Positions 44,031 to 55,439 of a stretch of 64,000 nucleotides of DNA are shown one piece after another. Each line of letters starts with the position of its first letter. Positions within the stretch are counted from its first letter, which is position 1. The translations under genes were made by a program, and so were the position numbers. This stretch comes from Adiantum capillus-veneris (lineage: Eukaryota; Streptophyta; Polypodiopsida; Polypodiales; Pteridaceae): the NCBI GenBank assembly GCA_014529385.2, contig CM043962.1, positions 128,650,074 to 128,714,073 on the forward strand, given 5' to 3'. The notes beneath the pieces are model-generated. The model did not search any database. It saw nothing but the letters and a program-made list of their open reading frames with translations, and had not been told where the DNA came from.

Positions 44031-44553
44031 AGTCAATCCTTAGGTGGTGAGTGACCTAGTTGTAAAAAAAATCCTTTCTAGAGATTTTGACACCCATTTT
44101 GTTTACACTTAGATAGTAAAGCAGCTAGACGTAGGTTTAGTGCTTAGTAGAGACTGGAGTCGAGGACCAGTGCTATTCCTTATGAGCAAAGAAAGCTATG
44201 AGTGAAGTACAAAAAGTATTTTGTTCTTTGATTTTTCCATGCTTGAAAAGGACTGTTTCACCATACATTTTGTTGTCATGTTTGTACTGTTAAACTTATT
44301 TATGTTGTGGATATAATTCAGTTTACAGGAATAGGTAAAGTAACAAATTCCACCATCAGTTGGAGTCAAAAGGATCAGGGTGCAAACTGTCTAAAACCTT
44401 ATTTTGGTACCAAGACCATAACTATGAAAAGTTGCAAAATTGATGGGTGGTCAAAGCTTCAAAGCTGAACTAAACTCAACAAAACCTTGCAAAAAGGGAT
44501 ATACAAGCTTACAGGAGACAAACTGAGCAGTTTTTCCCCAGATTGCCTACCCA

Positions 44554-45689
44554 ACATGGAACGCGATCCATGAACCTTTTAGGCCAATTGACTAAAGACT
44601 ATCTCCATTGTTTAGAACTGACTCTCAAACACCAAAATCCTGAGTTTGGCCAAAAATAGATTGCTAAAAGAACATCCACATCAAGAAATTGGTGAACAAA
44701 ACCTTGAAAATTGAGAAAATTTGGGAAAACGGAAGTTTTAGCTGTCCAAATTCAAAAAGGGGTCAAAATTGGGTTCAAATAAAGGCAAGGAACCAGCACA
44801 ATAAAATTCATGACCAGATGCTACCAAACATGGATCGCGATCCATGTACCACGTTGACATTTAGACAGGGAAATTGACTAGTACACTCCTGAGAACAGAG
44901 GGAACAACTTTTTCAAAAGGGTCCACAATTAAAAAAGTGAAAAAGCCTGATCAAAACAACAAAAAGCAGTTGATTGCAAAAAATTGCAAAGCAGACACAA
45001 AATCTTGCTTTTGACCTGGAAAAAGTGGGTCAAATCCAAAAAGATTTGGGGAAAAGTATCATCATAACCACTATTACAAACTCACCAAATCTCATGTCAA
45101 AATGATGTCAAACATAGATCACGATCCATGTACCTTATAGGGATTTTGAGCTGGTATTTGACAGGTGGACAAGTGGTAAGATTTGACGTACATTTCCCAA
45201 AACAACTATTGTCAAAAAGTTCAAAAAGTGGGTCAAAAGGATAGAAAATAGCTCCAGGTGAAAACCATTGGAACAGACTAGAGGATTGACTTTTGGTTGG
45301 CCTAAAAAAGTCAAAATCTTACAAAAACCATAAAGCTGACATCAGGGAACCAAAGGGAAACTGTGTGCTAAGTTTCAGTCCAATATGCCAACTAAGTACA
45401 TGGATCGCGATCCATGTTCCTTTGACACAGATTGATACCAAACCTGCACCATAGCTAAGGAACATCACAGGGACTCTAGTGATCATTTCAAAAGTGAATT
45501 AGGGTATCAAAAACCAAGGCAAAAGCCCATAACCATCAAGTATTCTAAGCAAGTGCCAGAACTGACCCAATTTTCAAACGAAAAACCCATTTTCAAAAAT
45601 TCTAGTGCCAAATGACCTACTAATCATGTTGATTCTGTTGGTACCAATAAAAGTCAGTTTGGCCTCCCAACATGGATCGTGATCCATGT
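44554..45689. repeat. Palindrome array of gypsy-C (5 copies, ~272-286 bp apart)
   Basis: 20-bp palindromes with half-site ACATGGATCG: 44828-44847 and 45398-45417 are perfect. 45670-45689 has one change (core CGCG to CGTG), 45112-45131 two, and 44554-44573 two (one of them at its last base). Spacings are 274, 284, 286 and 272 bp. Sequence between copies has only weak similarity. The array lies wholly between the PBS and the first ORF, i.e. in the RNA leader. Confidence 0.95.
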
Positions 45690-46167
45690 TCCTCTGAGTT
45701 AGAATAAGAGTAGAATTTCGCCAAAGAGGAAGATAGTCTCCAAGACCTTGGTGATCTTTTTAAAATTGAAATTGGACCTGAATTGTTGATGTTGTGAGCA
45801 AAATTGTGGAGTTATTGAAGTATCTAACTACATTTTACTGATTGAAAGCTTGAACTAACAAGAGTGGTTGTAAACTCATAGCCATCAAGCATTTTTTGAC
45901 AGGTTGCAAGTGCTAGAGAGTACGACCGAACAAGTAAGACCAAATCGAGGAATTCAAGTTAGCCAATGGGGTAACAAGGTTTAGATTTTGTAAGATCAAT
46001 TCTTCATGTATTTGCAATCAGGAAGATTGTACCAGAATAGGAATCCCAGTATCATAGAGGAATTTTTCTCTTATACCTCATATAATCACTAAGGAATTCA
46101 ATAAGGTGAACCCTAAGGGAGGAACTTCCACGGGGTAGGTCCTTCACGACCTGCATCTGATGTAAAA

Positions 46168-46689
46168 TTGTTGTATCTAAAATTTCAATTAGAGAATGAG
46201 CTTAAAGCCAAAATCTATAAGGATGGAATGGATCGCTATTGTGTTAAGCTGAAAAATAAGCCAAGTAAGTTCAAGGACCTTGTAGATGTGGACTATAACG
46301 GAGACAAATACTTTGATTGGGAGGGAATGATGTACCTAGTTGTTCACAACCCCTTTATTGTGGACAAATGGGAATTGACCGACACCAAGGACAAGGTAGA
46401 TGAAGAGTTAGTTGATGAACCACCCAAAATGGACAAGCAAAACACTGTGCTCAGGCGCACTAACAAGACGGAGCGGCTTAATATAGACAACACTTACATG
46501 GGTCTATATAAATTCAATAATGGAGAACAGACACTCTATTATATATGCGATGAACCCCGCATCGAGGAGCTGATTGGCCGCAAGAGACTATACATTTTTA
46601 CATACACAGAGGAGAGAAATATCCAAGTGGTCATAATGGATAAGCATGACCAAAAATACTCTCCTATGGACCGTAAGGAGCTAGAGTGA
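46168..46689 (+). pseudogene. Gypsy-C first ORF, unrecognised
   Basis: 173 codons, Lys/Asp-rich, with KFKDLVDVDYNGDKYFDWEGMMYLVVHNPFI and WELTDTKD. No motif that I can assign. It precedes the capsid segment in the same strand, in the position of an Ogre-like ORF1 or the gag N-terminus. First codon is non-ATG or ambiguous, and the real start is unclear. Confidence 0.45.
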
Positions 46690-47069
46690 TATACATATTT
46701 TGGTGGACCACTCCACCAATACAATGTAAATTCTAAGGAAGATAAACCCACGACTACTCAAACAAGATTAGAAACTGGAAGGAAGATTCATTTGGGCACC
46801 AACATTTTTCGAACACAGGGCCCATGGAATCAATGGGGTCTAGGGCTTCTTTGAACACAAACAGGGACAGTGTAGCACCTACTTTGACTTACACGACTAG
46901 AATCCCTCAGACTATTGCACGAGATCAAACAGAACGACATGATGAATGTATGGTGGAGAGGACACCAATTGTAGTGGCAAGGGGAGAATATGACACTAGA
47001 GAGACCATATCAGGAGGACCAGGGATAGTTAGGATGGTTGTGGAGTCTAGACGCATGTGAACATCTGAA

Positions 47070-47540
47070 GTGGCAAAGTGTGTACCCAAAAAGTATAGTG
47101 GATTGGGGGATCTATACGCTCATGCTTCAATCTTCAAACAAGTGTTGAGGATTGAACAGGTGACTGATTTCCATACTCAATATGAAGGATTTGGATTGAC
47201 CCTAGAAGGAACAACCTTGACCTGGTTCCAACCATTAAACAACGGGGAATCCCAAGTATTAAGCAACTTCTTAGAGAATTTGCAGAGGATTTCTCAAAGA
47301 GAAGAATTAAGCATAATACGGTTTCCTTTAGACAAAAGGAGAAAGAAAAGGTGAAGGAACCCTCGCTTTGATTTAAGCAATACATAGAAAGATGCCCTGC
47401 TAGAGAACTACCTCAAGATGAGAGGCTATCAATCCTTTTCATAGAAGGATTGCAAAATGACACTCTAAAAAAAGACTTGCACTTAAAGGTAGGTGCTACT
47501 TTTGAGCAAGTCACAAAAGAGGCGCTATATGGTAGACAAC
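47070..47540 (+). pseudogene. Gypsy-C gag capsid domain
   Basis: 47070-47354 shows a retrotransposon-gag capsid: KKYSGLGDLYAHASIFKQVL ... TDFHTQYEGFGLTLEGTTLTWFQ. After a shift it continues with YIERCPARELPQDERL and LFIEGLQNDTLKKDLHLKVG (47385-47490). A frame break at about 47350 divides the domain. Capsid would assemble virus-like particles. Confidence 0.8.
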
Positions 47541-48235
47541 TATAAGGCATATGGGGAGGTGACGGAGGACACAGACCAAGGGACGAGTAGCACCTCTTCA
47601 ACCACTAGTGAATCCACAATGAAACCGGGTGGGCAAAATCCAACTGTGCTTGATCAAATGATTGAGGAAGTGATTAGGAGGATGAACCAAGGAAACAAGA
47701 CGAACCCAAACACACGACAACAGCCACACAAAAATGTGACACTTGTGGAGGAGATCATCCAACTCAGTGGTGCAATAGACAGCCAAGGCCAGGAGCAAAT
47801 GTACAATGTGTATTGAAGTGGTGTGCTATTGAACAAAAATGGACAAACCATGACACCCACAAATGTTTCTACAATAGAAACTATGTTAGAGAAAGACAAT
47901 ATGGGCCACCTGGAGGGCAACAGTTACCACCCCCTCCAAGATACCAAGTAAGACCAAATAACGTAGTCCAAGGGTAGGAAAAACCTCAACTTGTGTTGAG
48001 ACATCAGCCTCCTTTACCCCAGGAAAACAGAGCCATGGTAAGAATTTCACAACCTATAGAGGCACCTGTGGATCAGAGTATGATCCAGGTAGTTTCCTAC
48101 CGAGAAGATTCAGACAACTCCTATGAGAGAGGGTTTGACGGAAGTGCCTATGCTTGTGAGGGACAAATTCCATGGATAGTTTCTAAAGAGATGTCAGAAT
48201 CATGATACATAGCACAACCAACAAAAAATTATTAC

Positions 48236-48595
48236 TTGGTCAATGAAAATATGCTCATGTTCATGGCAACTGAGAACTACAAACCTAGGGGATATCCTCC
48301 TAAAATCGAACAACCGACGGGGGCTCCACAAGCTTCTCCACCACCAGTAGGACCATGCTATGAATATGGCAGTGATCATTGGGCAGGAAGTTGTCCACAC
48401 AAAGGAGAGCGTATCAAACTCTTTGGATACTGTGAGGAATGTACAAATGACCATCTCATTCCACATTGTCCAAAAAACCCTGATAACAAAGGGAAGGCTA
48501 CCGTGAACAAAATCAGAACCAATTTTTTTGATAAAGGCGGTAATGAGAGCACAAGCACAAGAGGCTGCAAGGAACATCCCAGCCAACCAAACTGA
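48236..48595 (+). pseudogene. Gypsy-C gag zinc-knuckle region
   Basis: Pro-rich lead, then CYEYGSDHWAGSCP (a CCHC knuckle in which the second Cys is Tyr) and a second Cys/His cluster YCEECTNDHLIPHCP. Two knuckles in tandem suit a gag nucleocapsid. The frame ends at 48595. Confidence 0.75.
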
Positions 48596-48652
48596 GATAG
48601 AGAATCTGTCGATTAGAACCCCTAGGAAATCCTAGAAGGCAAAAGGGACAAG

Positions 48653-49150
48653 ATGAAAGCCAAAAGGGTAGAAGAAAAATCAGCTTTAGAAACAAAATTG
48701 CAGCAAACAGAGGAGCAATTGAGAATGGAAAGGGACCTTAAAGAAAAGGGTGATGTAGCAAAACCATCAGTAATACCTTTGGGAGGATTTGTCTTGGTGG
48801 AAAAGGTCTTTGAACCATTGGATACGATCTTGAAAGCTTATTAAGCTAGGTTAAAGACCAACCAAACCCTAGATCACCCAGGGTATGGAGAAGAGAGGTT
48901 GAAGATGTGCAAGGAGCTCATCCAGGCAGCTCAAGCTCTTATGGAACCACCTGTTCCTACTGCTCCAAGGAGTGAGGTGTTGATTCGTGAAAAAATTCAA
49001 GAGTTAAAGAAGCGAGATATCAAAGACAGAGACCAAAAAGAATCGATAGTTGAAATGCCTATGGGTACGAGGATGGTAGCCAATACAACAGATGGGGTGT
49101 ATTCACACGTAGCTATGCCGATTCCCGAAGTGGAAGAACCATGGCCATAG
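48653..49150 (+). pseudogene. Gypsy-C linker with coiled-coil-like helix
   Basis: 48653-48844 begins with a charged helix (ALETKLQQTEEQLRMERDLKE) and 48899-49150 continues after a stop. No catalytic motif. It lies between the zinc knuckles and the protease. Confidence 0.45.
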
Positions 49151-49679
49151 GACCTGTGGGAGGATATCAAAAATAGAAAAGATGGAAGCACAACACTTTA
49201 GTCAGATCCTATCACTGCGATCCATCTAGAACATGAGTTCTATCCGGGTGATATCCGATCATTGTATGGTGATGCAGGTACAAAAATATTGAAAGACAAC
49301 AAACCTCAGTCTTTGAAGATGCTACCTTCATTCATTGGCAACCATGAAACCACATCAGAAGCAAGAAAGGTACCATCTCAATGGAAATCTGGTCCTAAGA
49401 TGATGGATACCAAAACTCTTCATTAGCTGATGTCGTCCTATCCGTTGTATGCTAACTCTATATGAGTTACTGCATGTAAGATCTCATCTTTGGGAAGAGG
49501 TGGGAAAAAATTTGGAGAAAATGAGACTATAATTTCGCCACCAATCGTCTCGCCAAAAACACCAAATAACCATACCTCAAAACAAACTAAAAACGAGCAA
49601 GTCCAGTGAATAAGGTGGGAGACTATTGTGAAGGAGAAGAAGGGAACACCACCTTGCCCGTGGAGTACAAAGAGTAAAA

Positions 49680-50060
49680 ACGGTCTATATTGGATAGTGG
49701 AGCCGGAATTGCCATAGCAACCAAAGCAATGTGGGAAAAATGGGAAAAGCCTGCTCTAAGAAAAACTAGAATGAAACTACGATTAGCGAATGGGTACCTG
49801 GAGAGACCTATTGGCATTTTAGAGCAAATCGTAGTAACCTCTTGTGAAATTGCATATGAACACACGTTCACTATTATGAATTTTGATGAGAGCAACAATT
49901 TTGATATCATATTGGGTAGACCATTCATGCGTTAGCTCAAAATGGTAATGGTACAAGGTTGGGGCTATGACTATATCTACTTAAGACACAAGGATGTCAC
50001 TACGAAGATCAGTGTCGCAGATCATAGTTATAGAGATGTGGAACAAACCCTATGAGAAGA
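49680..50060 (+). pseudogene. Gypsy-C aspartic protease
   Basis: LDSGAGIAIATKAMWEKW provides the D-S-G active site. FDIILGRPFMR near 49900-49935 is the second conserved block, followed directly by a TAG. The active site is intact here, unlike in gypsy-A. Confidence 0.8.
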
Positions 50061-51055
50061 GTTAAACACCACAACTGACCAGGAAGGAGAAATACCCGCT
50101 TGGCTACAAAATAAAGCTCACATTTGGAGGTGTGAAGCTTCTGAGAGTGATAGTTTGAAAAAGAGGATTGTATTCACAATAGATCAGTACAAGACGAGGT
50201 GTATATACCAAAGACTTTTTTGGAAGAGATGTTCGAACCTTTTGGATGGCAACAGATACTGGCCACCCTTGATGTGTGTGTGAATGAGGTGACACTGACT
50301 AAATTCTGTGATGAGGAAAGATATGATATCATTCCATTCTAGATGATGAGTGTCAAGCTTAAGTCCAAAATTAGGATCAAAAGTCCTTGACATGGAGGGA
50401 GTTACAAATTGCCGACGCATAGTGGATGAGATCTCCATAAGGGACCTCGATCAAACTGATGAACAAGCATTCCAAGACTCCACTGACAAGCCTTTATAAG
50501 GAAATGCGGACGGCGAGCTTTCCAATAGCTCAGACCAGGACATCAAACGGAAGGATCGACAAGTGATCTACTATGATTTTCCAAAACAAAAACCTCGAAG
50601 ACAACGTAGATATCTGAATAGTCACATGAATAAACAAAATAAAATTTTGTACCTCTTTTAAACTACAAAAAGCAATATTTGAGGCTGGTCAAAGCAGCTG
50701 ATTGCCTTAAAGATGAGATATCAAAGAAGTTCATAAAACGCGACTCAATAGAAAAAAACTTGAAAAAGAAGAACAAACAAAAATCACAAGCGGAAAGTAT
50801 CTCTAAGAAGTCAACAAAATTATTAAAAATTGAGCACAAAAACAAATACAACGAGTCAAAATAAACTTTCAAAAGAAGTTTGGACAACGGAGTTGGAAAC
50901 TGACGATGATAAGTTTGATGCACCTTCCCACTACAAAAAGTATACTATTCAAGATAAATTAAAATTGTAGTGCAGAAGCCCAAACGAGACTCAAAAGAGC
51001 TTGGAACCTCATATGATGGGCTTGAAAAAGCCAAATGTATAAACCTAGCAGAACC
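50061..51055 (+). pseudogene. Gypsy-C protease-RT linker
   Basis: Wording parallel to gypsy-A 26585-27500 (e.g. LATLDVCVNEV-T-FCDE near 50260-50320 compared with ATMDVCVNESTPTQFCDE near 26822-26872), then a Lys/Asn-rich helix (50679-50864). Several stops. Ends where RT should begin. Confidence 0.65.
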
Positions 51056-51586
51056 AGGCGCGGAACCTCTCTCTCTCTCTCTCACTCTCAACATAGCAAC
51101 GTATCCTCTCACAAATGTGAGGATTAATGCATAAAATTGGCGTGCTTAAACAAAAATCTCTAAAATGTGAATCTAATATTTTGGATCCCTTGAACTCAAA
51201 TTCCAAGTCAAAAACTCTACTGCATAGAATTAGAAAAGTCATAATAAACATCAAGACATTCAAACATATATCCAAACATCTAAAGAATATGTCCTAAAGT
51301 TGATCATGAATATGGTAAAGTTATTGATATTTTTGTTATAAAAACAAACTCAATCAAGGACACTATTGTGCCACAAATGATCTAAGAGGCAAAATCAATG
51401 CAGCTCGCTTCATCATGCAATTGGCAATTGGCTTGGAGTTTCTCCATTCCTTAATTAAGGACCGTTTTTCCATCCCAAGTTTAATTATTTCCTAGATTGA
51501 CAAACAAAAGTAGTGAAAAAATGGAGATTTTTTTTGAAATAATGCAATCGAAGCGCCAAACCCAACACTTTACAGTACCAGTTATT
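51056..51586. other. No gene; short (CT)n tract
   Basis: (CT) tract at about 51066-51084 directly follows the break of gypsy-C. The last five bases (51582-51586, TTATT) are the left target duplication of copia-D. Confidence 0.5.
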
Positions 51587-51828
51587 TGTGAGTGCGCGGA
51601 TGCGGTGCATGTGCGGAGAGTGAGAAGGAGGGAGAGGGAGACAGAGAGCAGGACACAGGATGTGGGGTGGAGCTTCCAAATCTCACTGTATGAGTACCAT
51701 GTGAGAGTGTGAGTGAGAGCTCCTTATTCTTTGTATGTATAAAGAATAAGGAGATAAATGTGGGCAGCCGGACACTGGCCGGCTGGACACGGGCAAAACA
51801 CGGGGAGGTACACCGCCTTTACCTAACA
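51587..51828 (-). repeat. copia-D 3' LTR (left copy)
   Basis: Pairs with 54361-54601. Contains a perfect 11-bp inverted repeat (51722-51732 / 51741-51751) around an 8-base loop with the TATA-like sequence. Confidence 0.95.
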
Positions 51829-51841
51829 TTCTCCCACTAAA
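51829..51841 (-). promoter_or_regulatory. copia-D polypurine tract
   Basis: The minus strand reads TTTAGTGGGAGAA directly before the left LTR. Confidence 0.8.
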
Positions 51842-51913
51842 GGCTGCGTGCCGATAAGTGGCGAGAAGACTAGCCTACAACTAGTATATACAAGAGGTGA
51901 GAGAAGACGACTC

Positions 51914-53131
51914 TCAACCTATGCCCACTGGCTCACTCCAAACATGCTCTAGTGTAGATGCAACATGCATTCCACTAGGGCTAGAGCTACGACGACACTC
52001 ATGATGCAGGTATCGAGTGATGACTTGCATGGCTCCACAATGCACAATGCCAATGTCAGTCATCGCACGACTGACAACTCCAACTGCAAATGCACCAACC
52101 GCATAAGCAAGATCAGGTCTCGAAACCAAAAGGTCAGACATGAGAGACCCGAAAGCCGACGAAACATGCACTATGTGTGCCAACCTATCCCTGTCAACAA
52201 CCTCAGTGCCATATGCATCCTCAACAAGAACCACCTGACTATGCATCACCATGTCAGCATCCTCTGGCAAAGGCATGTCCGTTGAGAATGACTGCAAAAC
52301 CGAAAAATCAGCACCACTGCAACCACACACAGCTGTCTGAAGGACACTGTCGCCCTCAAACGTATCAGACGCATCATAGAACAATGCATCGGTCTGTGGT
52401 TCAACTGATGTCACCTCAATTGATGAATGACAAAGTTGTGCATTCCTAGAGATACCACTGTCTGTGTGAACTTCACCACAAGACAAATGCACAACCTGCT
52501 CTCCATGCAGCACATCGGCAAAAGAGACACGCCTCGTCTCTCGCTCCAAACATGGCTACAAATACACAGAGACTACACCGCCTCGTGTGTCATAAATATG
52601 CAAAGGGTATACCACACCACTCCTAGCACCTCTGGCTATCACCAGTGATCCCCTATGCATCTGAAATGACCGCTCTCCAAGCAGTACACAATGTCCACTA
52701 CTCTGCAATTGACGCACTGAAATGAGACTCTGACTGAGTCCTGGTACATGACGTACATCTCGTAGCGTAAGCAATGCACCGCTAGGCAAGGACATACATA
52801 CATCTCCAGCACCCTCTATGTCGTATGTTGAACCATCAGCAAATTGCACATAACCAAGCCTCCCACTAGAGAAAGAGAAAAACAAATCACGACGTGGTGT
52901 CACGTGAAAAACTGCATGCTCGTCTAGTAGAGAACGTGTAGACAATGTGCTATCCCAATACACAAAGTAGTCTAAAGACAAGCTAGGCTCAAAGGTGACA
53001 TGTCCGTCACATGCACACACTCTAGTATGTGTCCTCATAGTAGCACCATGCATCTGCCTCTTCCGTTGCTTCATACGCCTGAAGCAACGACGCCTAATAT
53101 GCCCATCATGGCCGTAGTGCCAACATGTTAG
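51914..53131 (-). pseudogene. copia-D internally deleted gag-pol
   Basis: Minus strand from 53131: knuckle-like CWHYGHDGHIRRRC (second Cys is Tyr); protease-like region where the family D-S-G-A reads D-E-H-A (LLDEHAVFHVTPRRDLF); the typical following strand (FADGSTYDIEGAGDV, LRDVRHVPGLSQSLISV); GAG-pre-integrase start (HRGSLVIARG). After a stop near 52556 an unrelated-looking Ser/Asp-rich stretch leads to SAFGSLMSDLLVSRPDLAYAVG, the RT tail of copia. Integrase, YVDD and RNase H are missing. It cannot supply its own enzymes. Confidence 0.9.
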
Positions 53132-54342
53132 TCACGATCGTGAACGAGAACCGCCTCTAACTTGAAGCGTCTCCATGCCAAAACTATGGCAAACAATGCT
53201 CAAGATCACAAGACTCTCCCACCCGAGAGCAAACCATTGTCTCAAGCAAAGAAGGATACACAATCGAGAGTGGATACAAAAACACAAAGCTGTGTCCAAA
53301 CTGACAAAACTTGTCAAAGTGAGAGTAAACACTCGATCACAAACTATGGCGAGAATCTAGGAAAAATCCGGTAGAGTTTCCCTTGTAAACTGAGAAAAAA
53401 CTCAAGTACAATCTCTACCATAAACCATAACACTACTCAATGCCAATGAGTAGAAATGCCAAAATGGCTCCACATTTTCACATACAATGGCAATCCTCAC
53501 TCAACGTACATCAACGGAGTGACCGCGCATAAGCAAGCGCCAAAAGAGTTGCAATCCGAAAACTTGATCAATGAGAAAACAATGCTCTCAAGAAAGCTTG
53601 CCGGCACTTGAAAGTGCTCGCCAAAATGCATGTATAATGGGCATCAACCATGTGCCATAACCATATGCAAACCATCCGCAAAGACCATGAATCTAAGCAC
53701 AAAATCACTGCCAAAGTATATTGTGAAAACCAGTGAAAGAAGCTCCACCTGTGTGCTCCAAAAACCGTGTCTCTCAAGAGACCGCTTCGGTGGTGTGTAA
53801 ACGCCTCCGTACTTCATTGCCCAAATCTACCAAAAAACCCTCAAACCACAAGCTCTGCACAAATTGAAATTTCATCTTCAGCTCAGAATTTATACACCTA
53901 ACATCAAGCACCTGCCGTGCTTCCAAAAGTGTATCAAACTCGCACACTATGCGAAAATAAAAAACCTGCAATTTCTGTATACAGTCAGTCTGAGCTGAAT
54001 ATCACCAAAATGGTGAGGAATTTGCAAAAAAAATCTTATGCAAAGTTGTAGACCACGTCGAAACGGATGGGCTACTTGAACAAAATTCTTAGATCTGCAT
54101 TCTACAAGGAGAAAAACGAATCTAAAAACAGTGCTGTTGCGCACACAGTTTTTAGGGTAGCACCTTCACTTACACACAATCTTCCACACTCCTTTCTTAG
54201 CTTCCACAAGAGCATACATCACTCTCAACTGAGCTCACAAGCTCCCATTGCATTCTCACAAAACTTCCAAGCTTTCTTAATCTCTCTACCGTCGAGAGCG
54301 AGTGAGCTATCGCCTCGAAGCCGTCGTGCTCTCCGCGATCAC
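53132..54342 (-). other. copia-D leader and gag remains
   Basis: No long frame and no recognised gag capsid. Probably the transcribed leader containing packaging signals of the non-autonomous element (inference). Confidence 0.5.
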
Positions 54343-54359
54343 CATGGCTCCGATACCAA
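54343..54359 (-). promoter_or_regulatory. copia-D primer-binding site
   Basis: The minus strand reads TTGGTATCGGAGCCATG; compared with the tRNA-iMet site TGGTATCAGAGCCATG it has one change. Adjacent to the right LTR. Confidence 0.9.
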
Positions 54360-54360
54360 T

Positions 54361-54601
54361 TGTGAGTGCGCGGATGCGGTGCGTGTGCGGAGAGTGAGAA
54401 GGAGAGAGAGGGAGACAAAGAGCAAGACACGTGATGTGGGGTGGAGCTCCCAACTCTCACTGTATGAGTACCATGTGAGAGTGTGAGTGAGAGATCCTTA
54501 TTATTTGTATGTATAAAGAATAAGGAGATAAATGTGGGCAGCCGGACACTGGCCGGCGGACACGGGCAAAGCACGGTGAGGCACACCGCCTTTACCTAAC
54601 A
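54361..54601 (-). repeat. copia-D 5' LTR (right copy)
   Basis: Partner of 51587-51828. Its hairpin (54496-54525) has one mismatch. Confidence 0.95.
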
Positions 54602-54606
54602 TTATT

Positions 54607-55435
54607 GCAGCTACGTATGGAACTACCGAACATGCAAGTTGTTTATGCAACTAGTTATGGTAGATCAACTCAGAGAACCTAGAACTATGGAGATACTCCC
54701 AATCATAAAAAATAGAGTATCCTTCATATCTAACAAACCAGTAAGCATCTTCTTCTTCTTGGGAAGACACACACTCCTTCCTAACTGAGTAGACACCATA
54801 CTCAACGTCGGAGGAGTATGCCAAAATACGCAATGTAAAAGTATTGATAGATGGCAACTTCCTAAGGTCTGTAACACAAAAAGAAACAAAAAAAGCCATG
54901 AATCTTACTTTATGCCGCATGAATTCTTGATTTCATGCACACACACCTGGTCTTGTAGTGTTTTGCGAACGGTCCTAATAATTTTTTTGTGCGACAAAGG
55001 TGCACAAGCAAAACGCACCTCTGCTTAAATAATGGAAAAAAATCAAGGTCCCAAAAGGAACACAATAAGTATCCGCTTAATGACTTAATGGTTGAAAAAA
55101 ACATACAAGCATGTGGCCTTGATCTTCTACATTTAACACAAAGGACACCTCAGAGATGTCAAAAATTTGATCCATGATCTGTATAGCCAAATGGAAACCA
55201 AAAAATAGACATTGTGAGGAAGGAATGAAACCTTCACATGACATAGTTTAGTGTATGTTATGGAGAGAGGCTGAAAAATTAATTTTGATATATTTATGAG
55301 TTGAAACATACACAAAAAAGAAGACAATGATAAGAGGAATGGAGCCTTCATATGGAATTGTTTAGTATCTCACGGTACACAATGTTTGTTGTTAGTGCAA
55401 CTATCTCATTTACATCAATCGCATAGGAGAATATT
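54607..55435. other. Unrecognised flank, possibly Helitron 3' part
   Basis: Minus-strand frames 54920-54651 and 54889-54665 overlap and show no family that I recognise. The Helitron 3' terminus (CTRR with preceding hairpin) should lie here or further left but could not be placed. Confidence 0.35.
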
Positions 55436-55439
55436 CACT

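Larger units (their letters stand above)
44013..51055 (+). mobile_element. Truncated Ty3/gypsy element gypsy-C, relative of gypsy-A
   Basis: Order: PBS, leader with five palindromes, N-terminal ORF (46168-46689), capsid (47070-47540), zinc knuckles (48236-48595), linker, protease (49680-50060), acidic/basic linker. The last recognisable words (KCINLAEPG, about 51035-51060) match the start of the RT-proximal ORF of gypsy-A (KWIDLGEPGED, 27525-27560). Beyond this the sequence is unrelated, so the element is cut at its RT. Protease and linker wording are parallel to gypsy-A, showing one family. Confidence 0.75.
51587..54601 (-). mobile_element. Small non-autonomous Ty1/copia element copia-D
   Basis: LTRs 51587-51828 and 54361-54601 (TGTGAG...CTAACA in plus view). 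PBS (minus of 54343-54359) and polypurine tract (minus of 51829-51841) are correctly placed. The target duplication TTATT is identical on both sides (51582-51586, 54602-54606). Total length 3015 bp. The internal region holds only a knuckle, protease-like part and RT end, with integrase, RT core and RNase H absent. The LTRs are nearly identical by eye, so it moved recently, presumably with enzymes from a full-length relative. Confidence 0.95.

Noticed and set aside
44554-45689. Palindromes as rho-independent terminators or tRNA arms
   Set aside because: No T-tract follows, no cloverleaf, eukaryotic context. Symmetry is complete without a loop.
52177-52449. Plus-strand His/Gln-rich ORFs across copia-D
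   Set aside because: Shadow frames opposite the minus-strand pol remains, where the motifs are found.
54197-54586. 129-codon minus-strand ORF over the copia-D right LTR
   Set aside because: Lies across the LTR and leader. Ser/His-rich low complexity from GA/CA-rich DNA, with no domain.
54607-54920. Minus-strand ORF (89 codons) as a Helitron-captured host gene
   Set aside because: No recognisable domain, and the Helitron end is not defined, so capture cannot be claimed.
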